Of a DNA stretch of 64,000 bases, positions 44,551 to 51,563 are shown piece by piece. A model generated the notes under the pieces. It saw nothing but the letters and a program-made list of their open reading frames with translations, was not told the DNA's origin and ran no database searches. The stretch is taken from assembly GCF_002216065.1 (NCBI RefSeq), contig NZ_CP022282.1:2170001-2234000 (forward strand), given 5' to 3'. Numbering within the stretch: position 1 is the stretch's first letter; each line of letters starts with the position of its first letter. Source of the stretch: Chryseobacterium sp. T16E-39. Its GTDB lineage: Bacteria > Bacteroidota > Bacteroidia > Flavobacteriales > Weeksellaceae. The translations under genes and the position numbers were made by a program.

Positions 44551-45702
44551 ATGAAAAATGTAAGCAAGATTATCACTGCTTTTTTATTACTAATAATAAC
44601 CCAATCGATCATGGCACAGGAACATAAAGCTAAAGTTTTGGTTCTCTTTTATTCAGATAATGGCGGAACTTATGAACTTGCAAAAGAAATATCAAAAGGA
44701 ATTGAAGGTAAAGGAAATGCACAGGCTGTTATCAAACAGGTAAAGACGTCTGCCAATCCTAAGCTTAAAGACATTCCGGTTGCTACGGTTGAAGAACTTT
44801 CTTCGTACGATGGAATCGCGTTCGGATCCCCTATTTATTTTGGAAATATCAGTACGGGAATGAGTGAATTTTTATCAAAAACAGTTGGTCTGTGGAATAA
44901 TCATGCACTGGAAGGAATGCCGGCTACAGTATTTATGTCAGCAGGAAGCGGTGCCGGAAAAGAATTGGCCATCCAGTCTTTTTGGAACAGTTTAGCAGTT
45001 CATGGGATGGTTTTGGTTTCCAATGGCATCCGTGGCGTTGAAAACGTAGATAAAAATACCCCACAGGGAAACACGGTTCTGGGGGTAACAAGTCTTGCAT
45101 CGGTAAAAAACGCAGAGCGTCCCAGTGAAAGTGAGCGTTATATGGCAAGATTACAAGGGGAAAACTTTGCAAAGGTTGCATTCGCATTGAAAGGTACTTT
45201 TTCAAATAAAACAGCTTCTGCAAATCCGGTAACTGAAAAGACATCAGATATCAATGCTGTTTTAAAGCAAAAGCAGATCACTCTGCCTCAGGTACCTAAA
45301 CCTGCAGGAAATTATCAACCCTATGTCCGTTCAGGAAATCTTGTTTTCATTAATCAGGTAGCATTGAAAGATGGGAAAATTGTAAATCCCGGAAAACTGG
45401 GAGCTGGAATTACTGAAGAGGAAGTAAAAGAAGCAACAAGAGTAACGATGTTAAATGTTATTGCTGTCTTAAATGAAGCGGTAGGTGGTGATCTCAATCG
45501 TGTAAAGAGATGCGTACAATTAACCGGAATTTTTAATACAAAAGATGATTACACGAAACATGCAGATCTGATGAATGTCGCTTCCAATTTGGCAGTTGAT
45601 GTCTTTGGAGAAAAAGGAAAACATGCAAGAGCAACCTTTGGGGCATCATCTATTCCAGTAAATTCTTCAGTTGAAATTCAGGCTGTATTCGAAGTGGAAT
45701 AA
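44551..45702 (+). CDS. Exported WrbA-like flavodoxin fused to a RidA domain
   Basis: 383 residues with three parts. First, a signal peptide (MKNVSKIITAFLLLIITQSIMAQ). Second, a WrbA/NQO-type flavodoxin domain (about 27-215): VLVLFYSDNGGTYELAKEI is the FMN phosphate loop, then AFGSPIYFGNISTGMSEFL and ATVFMSAGSGAGKELAIQS. Third, a RidA/YjgF domain (about 255-383): PAGNYQPYVRSGNLVFINQVAL, LNVIAVLNEAVGGDLNRVKR, and HARATFGASSIPVNSSVEIQAVFEV, whose Arg matches the imine-binding Arg105 of RidA. WrbA reduces quinones with NAD(P)H; RidA deaminates reactive enamines/imines. A joined, exported form is unusual. It is followed 30 bp later by a DapB-like gene. Confidence 0.9.
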   Translation: MKNVSKIITAFLLLIITQSIMAQEHKAKVLVLFYSDNGGTYELAKEISKGIEGKGNAQAVIKQVKTSANPKLKDIPVATVEELSSYDGIAFGSPIYFGNISTGMSEFLSKTVGLWNNHALEGMPATVFMSAGSGAGKELAIQSFWNSLAVHGMVLVSNGIRGVENVDKNTPQGNTVLGVTSLASVKNAERPSESERYMARLQGENFAKVAFALKGTFSNKTASANPVTEKTSDINAVLKQKQITLPQVPKPAGNYQPYVRSGNLVFINQVALKDGKIVNPGKLGAGITEEEVKEATRVTMLNVIAVLNEAVGGDLNRVKRCVQLTGIFNTKDDYTKHADLMNVASNLAVDVFGEKGKHARATFGASSIPVNSSVEIQAVFEVE

Positions 45703-45732
45703 AAAATATTAATTAACTTAAACAGAAAAATC

Positions 45733-46533
45733 ATGATCAAAGTATTCGTTGCAGGAGCTACCGGATGGGCAGGCTCTGAATTGAGCAAGGGCATCTTTAA
45801 ACAGGAAGGAATGCAACTGGTTGGCGGATTGTCCAGATCCAACAACGGGAAAAACCTGGCTGAAATCCTTGATTTAGGGAATGTAGAGATCCCCGTATTT
45901 GATACCATAGAGAAAGCATTGGACACCATTGACTTTGATGTCCTGTTCGACTATACAAAACCAGATATTGCAAAAACAAATATCCTTGCCGCTTTAAAAA
46001 GAGGGAAGAAAGTAATTGTAGGAACTTCCGGACTAACTACGGAAGAGTATAGCGAAATAGAAAAAACAGCTCTTGAACATAATACTTCGGTATTGGCTGT
46101 CGGAAACTTTGCTATTACGGTTGTTCTTTTACAAAAGTTTGCAGAGATTGCCGCCAAATATATTCCCAATTATGAAATTATTGATTATGCTCATGAGCAT
46201 AAAATAGATACACCAAGCGGAACGGTTAGAGAATTAGCACACCGTCTTGCTCAGGTTCAGAAACCTACTGTACATATTCCCACTGATCAGTTAGTAGGTG
46301 AGAAAGAGACCCGAGGCGCTGAAATGGAAGGTGTTCATGTTCATTCCGTAAGACTTCCCGGATACGTTATTGCTGTGGAAACTATTTTTGGATTAAAAGA
46401 TGAAAGGCTTACGATAAGACACGATTCTGGAACCAGTGCTGAACCTTATGTAAAGGGAGGTTTATTGGCTATTGAAAAAATTGGAACATTCATAGGGCTC
46501 AGAAGAGGTTTAGATACAGTGATGGATTTTTAA
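45733..46533 (+). CDS. DapB-like NAD(P)-binding reductase, catalytic His replaced
   Basis: 266 residues. The N-terminal Rossmann fold has VFVAGATGWAGSELSKGIF and VLFDYTKPD. The C-terminal DapB domain has YAHEHKIDTPSGT and RLPGYVIAVETIFGL...LTIRHDSG...GGLLAIEKI. In E. coli DapB the motif AHHRHKVDAPSGT supplies His159 and Lys163; aligned here, the Lys and second His remain but the position of His159 is Ala. This argues against ordinary dihydrodipicolinate reductase activity, and no lysine-pathway genes are near. Likely co-transcribed with the flavodoxin-RidA fusion. Relatives may carry the dapB name; I leave the symbol blank for this reason. Confidence 0.85.
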   Translation: MIKVFVAGATGWAGSELSKGIFKQEGMQLVGGLSRSNNGKNLAEILDLGNVEIPVFDTIEKALDTIDFDVLFDYTKPDIAKTNILAALKRGKKVIVGTSGLTTEEYSEIEKTALEHNTSVLAVGNFAITVVLLQKFAEIAAKYIPNYEIIDYAHEHKIDTPSGTVRELAHRLAQVQKPTVHIPTDQLVGEKETRGAEMEGVHVHSVRLPGYVIAVETIFGLKDERLTIRHDSGTSAEPYVKGGLLAIEKIGTFIGLRRGLDTVMDF

Positions 46534-46556
46534 TTTTTCAAAATAAAACTATAATT

Positions 46557-46582
46557 AAGAGGCTTTTTAGTCTCTTTTTTTA
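46557..46582 (+). terminator. Terminator of DapB-like gene
   Basis: AGAGGCT-TTTT-AGTCTCT (one G-T pair) followed by seven T. Confidence 0.8.
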
Positions 46583-46648
46583 TTCAAAATAATGGGAGAT
46601 AGTATCATCAATAATCTTATATTTAATTTTTGAAATTAAATAATATAT

Positions 46649-47755
46649 ATGAAAAGAATTTCACAGATTGTACTCCTCTTATCATTCAGTATCGCTTATT
46701 CTCAGACCAATTTTAAAATGGAAATCAGTGCTCCTGATTTCGAAAAGGATTCAATATCTATTGGACCTATAATGGGTATGGGAGGTATTCATACCCTATA
46801 CAAATTTGTTGTATATCCAGACAAAAATGTAAGGTTTATGAAAAGTTTTAACAGTGCATTCATAAGAATTACTGATCAAAATATACTGACCGGAAATATA
46901 GAGTACCCACAACCTATACTATTCAGTTACTTTAACCCTGTTGAAAATGGAGGTTACGGATCTGATGTTTTCTTTATTGAAAAGGGAAATTATAAGATTA
47001 AGATCAATGATAAGAATATGGGCTTCACTCCTGATTCTGATACACCTACCAATATAGAATACAAAAAATTGAAAAAGCAACTTGAAATAGCTGACAAAAA
47101 GTTGAAACCTTTTGTAGATAATAATGCCACAAATATTGAATATAAAGAGAAATTATTACGGAATTATATCACAAAAAATCCAAATTCTTACGTTGCGTTT
47201 TGGGAAATAGTCAGTGATTTTTCTAAATATGGATTCAATAGAAGCTATGTTGAAAATATGCCTCTGTTTTCCAAAAAGATAAAAGAAACATTCAGCTATC
47301 AGGAATTTGATAAAATATTGAAATTGGAAAATTCCACTAATGTAGGAGCTACTTTTCCAGATCTGATACTTAATTCCTCTGATAAAATTAGTAAATCCAG
47401 TTTTTCAGATTATAAACTTACCTTAATAGATTATTGGGCGACTACCTGTAAACCTTGCATTAAAGATTTACCTAAGTTGGCCAGTTTATATAAAAATTAC
47501 AAAACTAAAGGTATTCAGTTAATAAGTGTTGCCGATGATACTACGAAGGAGAGAATGGATCGTGCCAATAAAATATTAGGTGAAAATAATGTGACCTGGA
47601 AAAATTATTTTGATTTGAATAAAGAATTTCCGAAAAAATTACATGCTACAGGCTACCCCTTACAAATTCTTGTAGATCAGAATGGAAAAATTATCGCCAG
47701 AAAATTTGGAGAGCTCGATGAAATTACAGCAGAAATAGAAAAATACATCCAATAA
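46649..47755 (+). CDS. TlpA-like thiol-disulfide oxidoreductase, secreted
   Basis: 368 residues. The signal peptide ends near AYSQ (19). The N-terminal half (about 20-230) resembles the DUF4369 domain often joined to TlpA in Bacteroidota. The C-terminal thioredoxin fold (about 230-368) has the active site CKPC in DYWATTCKPCIKDLPKLASLY and the cis-Pro region HATGYPLQILVDQNGKI. A periplasmic redox protein that reduces or isomerises disulfides in exported proteins. Monocistronic. Confidence 0.92.
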   Translation: MKRISQIVLLLSFSIAYSQTNFKMEISAPDFEKDSISIGPIMGMGGIHTLYKFVVYPDKNVRFMKSFNSAFIRITDQNILTGNIEYPQPILFSYFNPVENGGYGSDVFFIEKGNYKIKINDKNMGFTPDSDTPTNIEYKKLKKQLEIADKKLKPFVDNNATNIEYKEKLLRNYITKNPNSYVAFWEIVSDFSKYGFNRSYVENMPLFSKKIKETFSYQEFDKILKLENSTNVGATFPDLILNSSDKISKSSFSDYKLTLIDYWATTCKPCIKDLPKLASLYKNYKTKGIQLISVADDTTKERMDRANKILGENNVTWKNYFDLNKEFPKKLHATGYPLQILVDQNGKIIARKFGELDEITAEIEKYIQ

Positions 47756-47757
47756 CA

Positions 47758-47784
47758 AAAATGACAGCTGTTTGCTGTCATTTT
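47758..47784. terminator. Bidirectional terminator overlapping the MFS stop codon
   Basis: AAAATGACAGC / GCTGTCATTTT, 11-bp perfect stem with five-base loop. Its right arm contains the last codons of the converging MFS gene. Confidence 0.85.
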
Positions 47785-49175
47785 CTCTTAATGAGCACAC
47801 CCGAAGGAGTCTTCCAGATACAAATAATCACTACAATCAGACATAAGATATTGGCTAATAAAGCAGCTGCAAATGCTTTTTGGTAATTGATAAAACCTGG
47901 ATTTATTCCCAGATAATAATAAAAAACGCTTCCAACCATAATTATTCCAACAATAGCTGCTGATTGCTGAAACGTAATGTACACACCTGAAGCATTTCCA
48001 GCCAGCTTTTCAGGGATTCCGGACAATGCAATCGTGGCAAGAGCCGGTATAATGGATCCCACTCCAACCCCGTGAATAAAGAGCAATACGTATAATAATA
48101 AAAAAGAGGTTTGTTTAGAAAACAGATATCCTTGTGCAATCAAAACACTGATGATGAGCAGTAGTCCAAAGACCAGAAATTTCTTTCCATAACGTAAAAT
48201 AAGTTTAGGTGAGATTACAGATGCCAAAATAAACCCTACCCCCTGAAAAACAATAATTTCCCCGGCATACAATGGACTGATCTTTAAACCATCCTGGAAA
48301 AATAGCGAGAGAATATAAAAGTAGGAATCAAGCATGATAAAGAAAAAAGAAACAGCAATAATTCCTATGTTAAAGTTTTTAAATGCAAAAAGGTTAAGAT
48401 CAATCAGATAAGGTTTCGCTCGTTGTACTCTCGATTGTTGATTTTTAATAAAAAGAAATAAAACAGTCAGGGAAATAACAAGCAAAAAGATATTTTTCGC
48501 TCTCTCACCATCATGCTCCATCATCGTCAAGGCATAAGTAAAACAAAAAAGCCCCGTCACCAATAAAAGAACGCCAAAAAAATCAAACCGGCTAGTGATA
48601 ACACTTTTAGATTCGTCAAGGATTTTCCATCCCAGAAAAATGGCTAACAAACAAATAGGAATGTTGATGAGAAAAATAAGTCGCCACGATTCTTGCATAA
48701 AAGTCATGGATGAAAAATAACCTCCCAAAAATTGCCCCGAGAGCGTTCCAATACCTATTGTAATTCCGTACCACCCCATCGCTTTGGTTCTGTCCTCATG
48801 TCCCGGAAATAGGATTTGGATCATGGATAATACTTGCGGAGACATCAATGCAGCACTAATTCCTTGAACAAACCTTGAGATCATAAGCAAAACAGAATTT
48901 GATGACAGACCACATGCAATAGAGCTCAACATAAAGAATAACAATCCTATAATAAAGATTTTTTTCCTTCCATACTGATCCCCCAACCTTCCGCCTGTAA
49001 TCAGAAAAGAAGCAAAACCAATAAGATAAGAGGCAATGATGAGCTGCATTTCTCCGTTGGAAGCATGAATATCCCTCTGAATAGAAGGAATGGATACGTT
49101 AATGATAAAAATATCCATGATCGTAAGCAATAGTCCAAAAAGAACCACAATTAATTTAAGTTTATTATTTTTCAT
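47778..49175 (-). CDS. MFS transporter, DHA2 (EmrB/QacA) type
   Basis: 465 residues, about 14 membrane helices. Motif A is GGRLGDQYGRKKIFIIG (about 61-77). Motif C-like and the early DIFIINVSIPSIQRDI mark the 14-helix drug:H+ antiporter family. Exports drugs or metabolites using the proton gradient. It lies 39 bp downstream of a TetR gene, and the gap holds a palindrome matching the one before the TetR gene, so it is almost surely repressed by that regulator. Confidence 0.92.
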   Translation of the reverse strand: MKNNKLKLIVVLFGLLLTIMDIFIINVSIPSIQRDIHASNGEMQLIIASYLIGFASFLITGGRLGDQYGRKKIFIIGLLFFMLSSIACGLSSNSVLLMISRFVQGISAALMSPQVLSMIQILFPGHEDRTKAMGWYGITIGIGTLSGQFLGGYFSSMTFMQESWRLIFLINIPICLLAIFLGWKILDESKSVITSRFDFFGVLLLVTGLFCFTYALTMMEHDGERAKNIFLLVISLTVLFLFIKNQQSRVQRAKPYLIDLNLFAFKNFNIGIIAVSFFFIMLDSYFYILSLFFQDGLKISPLYAGEIIVFQGVGFILASVISPKLILRYGKKFLVFGLLLIISVLIAQGYLFSKQTSFLLLYVLLFIHGVGVGSIIPALATIALSGIPEKLAGNASGVYITFQQSAAIVGIIMVGSVFYYYLGINPGFINYQKAFAAALLANILCLIVVIICIWKTPSGVLIKRK

Positions 49176-49181
49176 TTTTAT

Positions 49182-49195
49182 ATAGATATATCTAT
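49182..49195. promoter_or_regulatory. TetR operator candidate before MFS gene
   Basis: Perfect palindrome ATAGATATATCTAT, 6 bp before the MFS start codon. Its half-sites equal those of the site at 49809-49826. Confidence 0.7.
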
Positions 49196-49214
49196 TTTTA
49201 TAATTTAAAAAAAA

Positions 49215-49778
49215 TTAGGACAATAGGCCCTGAATAATTTTTTTGGACTGATCAAAAGCCGCGGAATCCTTATTAATGGTAGAAATCACAACAGCTCCTT
49301 CCAATAATAAATAGATGACATTTGTTACTTCATCTGAATCTACAGACCCTCCTTCCTGATTGTATTGTGTAACAAGATCCTTGATCATTACCTTCTGCTT
49401 TTCTTTATGTTTCATAACAAATTCAGAAATAACAGGATTACTGTCTCCTAGCTCAGCATTGATCTTAATAAAATGGCATCCGGAAAATCCGGAAGAGTTC
49501 TGCAAGTTTTTGCGATAATCAACCAAAGCAAAAATTTTGTCTTTTGCTTTTACCAGCTTTGAAGAATCTTTTTCAAATCCATCGAACCATTTTATTTCTT
49601 CTTTAATTAAATAAACTTTTAACAGTTCATTTTTGGATGAAAAATGATTGTATAAAGAACCAATAGCAATATCTGCCTCAGCAATAATTTGATTAATCCC
49701 CGTCGAATTAAAACCTTGTTTATAAAAAAGATCTGAAGCAACTCTGATAATCCGGTCTTTTACTTTCTCCTTTTCCAT
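49215..49778 (-). CDS. TetR/AcrR family repressor of the MFS pump
   Basis: 187 residues from the ATG at 49778 (MEKEKVKDRIIRVASDLFYKQG). The TetR HTH is FYKQGFNSTGINQIIAEADIAIGSLYNHFSSKNELL (about 17-52), and the C-terminal ligand domain is helical with a GCHFIK element. An upstream ATG at 49835 would place the operator and the promoter inside the gene, so it is rejected. First gene of the TetR-MFS operon. Confidence 0.93.
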   Translation of the reverse strand: MEKEKVKDRIIRVASDLFYKQGFNSTGINQIIAEADIAIGSLYNHFSSKNELLKVYLIKEEIKWFDGFEKDSSKLVKAKDKIFALVDYRKNLQNSSGFSGCHFIKINAELGDSNPVISEFVMKHKEKQKVMIKDLVTQYNQEGGSVDSDEVTNVIYLLLEGAVVISTINKDSAAFDQSKKIIQGLLS

Positions 49779-49792
49779 TTTAAAAATTTTTA

Positions 49793-49800
49793 CAAAGGTA
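49793..49800 (-). promoter_or_regulatory. -7 promoter box of TetR-MFS operon
   Basis: TACCTTTG on minus, exact TAnnTTTG, 14 bp before the TetR ATG; the operator lies just upstream, over the expected -33 region. Confidence 0.7.
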
Positions 49801-49808
49801 TATAAAAA

Positions 49809-49826
49809 ATAGATAAGTCTATCTAT
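49809..49826. promoter_or_regulatory. TetR operator candidate before TetR gene
   Basis: ATAGATA-AGTC-TATCTAT, flanked by A- and T-runs that extend the symmetry. Same half-sites as 49182-49195, with a 4-bp larger spacing. Confidence 0.75.
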
Positions 49827-49868
49827 TTTTTTCATCAGAACAAAATTGCATTTATTTTTGTCTTAAAT

Positions 49869-49876
49869 TATCTTTG
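49869..49876 (+). promoter_or_regulatory. -7 promoter box of VOC lipoprotein gene
   Basis: TATCTTTG, exact TAnnTTTG, 56 bp before the ATG at 49933. Confidence 0.5.
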
Positions 49877-49932
49877 TAATTATATGATGTAGTCATAAAA
49901 CTTTCGAATTGTAGAATTTAATAATTTCATTT

Positions 49933-50415
49933 ATGAATAGAATCCGGTTAAGTTCGTCTTTATTAATCTTCTTTTTCCTTTTATCTTCCTGCCAGCCTTC
50001 TGAAAAACAAAATAAGCCACAAACCATGAGCACTATCAACCCCGCTATCTATTTTGAAATTCCCGTACATAATGTAGAACGTGCAGAGAAGTTTTACTCT
50101 TCAGTATTCAACTTTAAATTTGAAAAAGAGATCATTGATGATTATGAAATGTCTTTATTCCCTTTCGAAGAAAAAAGCAATGGAATAACAGGAGCCCTAG
50201 CCAAAGGTGATGTTTATAAACCTAGTAAAGAAGGAGTGATCATTTACTTTAAAACATCGGATATTGATCATACTTTACAAAAAGTCTTGCAAAATGGAGG
50301 TCAGATACTCTATCCGAAAACCCTAAATGAAAAACATGGTTTTGCCATTGCTGAATTTGAAGATTCAGAAGGAAACAGAATTGCTCTTCACCAAACTTTG
50401 AAAATGAGGGAATAA
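49933..50415 (+). CDS. VOC (glyoxalase-like) lipoprotein
   Basis: 160 residues. The lipoprotein signal peptide (RLSSSLLIFFFLLSSC, lipobox LSSC, Cys at about residue 20) is followed by one VOC/glyoxalase-bleomycin-resistance domain (about 38-156): PAIYFEIPVHNVERAEKFYSSVF, GVIIYFKTSDIDHTLQKVLQNGG, and FAIAEFEDSEGNRIALHQ. The C-terminal Glu in EGNRIALHQ is a usual metal-site neighbour. VOC domains of this form normally act in the cytosol; the lipid anchor is unusual. Substrate unknown. Confidence 0.88.
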   Translation: MNRIRLSSSLLIFFFLLSSCQPSEKQNKPQTMSTINPAIYFEIPVHNVERAEKFYSSVFNFKFEKEIIDDYEMSLFPFEEKSNGITGALAKGDVYKPSKEGVIIYFKTSDIDHTLQKVLQNGGQILYPKTLNEKHGFAIAEFEDSEGNRIALHQTLKMRE

Positions 50416-50518
50416 AGACCCGCATACAAAACACTTAAATATATTTACTATATATCCCGGCATATTTGTATCTTTAGTTGTAAGTAAGCAGTTATTATTA
50501 ATTTTTTGATACAAAATC

Positions 50519-51187
50519 ATGGCAGAAGAAATTTATTTCATAAAGACCAATCCGACTATTGCCAAAATTAATTTGTACAAAAAACTTTGTTCCGAAGAAG
50601 ATATAGTGCTTAATTATCTGGATGATGATAAAAAAACAAGTCTGGAAGTTATTAAAGCCAAGGTAAGCGATAGTGTTGAAAACCTTACTCCTGACGAACT
50701 CCGCAGCATTTTTCACTGGTTTCACACCGAATATAATGACAAAACATCAGATCCGGAAGAGTGTAAGGAGGAGATTATCAACCAGCTTTTCATCAATGGG
50801 ATTGATCAGTTTTATGAAATTCCTTCAACAGATGCACCCAACTTCAACCAGATTATCACCGATTATCAAAAATATTCGCATAGCAATTTAAACTATAAAT
50901 TTAATGCTGAAAACTTCAGTCCATTTCTTATCTATGGAATATTTTTCACCGGATTGATCAACCGTTTTCACAAAAAGGAAAACAGCCAGATTCTCCTGAT
51001 GGATTTTTTAAAACCAGACTTTAAAACTTTATATTCTTTCGCTGAAGAGGAATTCAATTCCGGAGTCAAAAATCAGGAAAAGGAGTCTCTTTATGGGTTT
51101 GATTCTGTGCTTTCAACCTATTTTGGAGAGCTGTATGATCTTACCCGATATTACAAAGATCCTATTATTAAGCTTGATGAACATTAG
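50519..51187 (+). CDS. Hypothetical protein
   Basis: 222 residues, acidic and mainly helical (AEEIYFIKTNPTIAKINLYKKL..., LTPDELRSIFHWFHTEY, FSPFLIYGIFFTGLINRFHKKE). No signal peptide and no motif I recognise. Monocistronic between the VOC lipoprotein gene and a gene-free stretch. A shorter start inside is possible, but the ATG after AAATC fits. Confidence 0.7.
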   Translation: MAEEIYFIKTNPTIAKINLYKKLCSEEDIVLNYLDDDKKTSLEVIKAKVSDSVENLTPDELRSIFHWFHTEYNDKTSDPEECKEEIINQLFINGIDQFYEIPSTDAPNFNQIITDYQKYSHSNLNYKFNAENFSPFLIYGIFFTGLINRFHKKENSQILLMDFLKPDFKTLYSFAEEEFNSGVKNQEKESLYGFDSVLSTYFGELYDLTRYYKDPIIKLDEH

Positions 51188-51563
51188 AAAAGAATTCAAA
51201 GTTTCTATACCAATCCTGGATATTCTGTAAAATCAAAGAGCATCTTGTATCTCAGTTTCAGAATGTTTTTGGCTTAAATCTTACTTCATTTGCATCTTTA
51301 ATTTACTGTAATCTTAAACCATCACTGATTCCTTTCATATCAGATCAGGAGGGCAATTAATATATTGTTACTTCATCATCATTTTTGTCGAAATGAAATA
51401 ATCTCGTACAACTCATTTGATACCTACAAGTCGAATGAATAATTGAAACTTTCACCGTAAAAGAAAGCAACCTAAAAATGAACACCATATGAATTTTTGG
51501 AGCTGATATGTAATACTTCCTTTCTTTTAAGTGTCATAAGTGTAAACATCTAACTAAACTAAT
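51188..51563. other. Gene-free stretch before the outer-membrane barrel gene
   Basis: No supported gene, hairpin terminator or clear TAnnTTTG box in 376 bp. Base composition is like the neighbours. It may hold a decayed gene, but no frame is long enough to say. Confidence 0.5.

Noticed and set aside
44933..45244. 103-codon minus-strand frame
   Set aside because: Antisense to the flavodoxin-RidA fusion; no motif.
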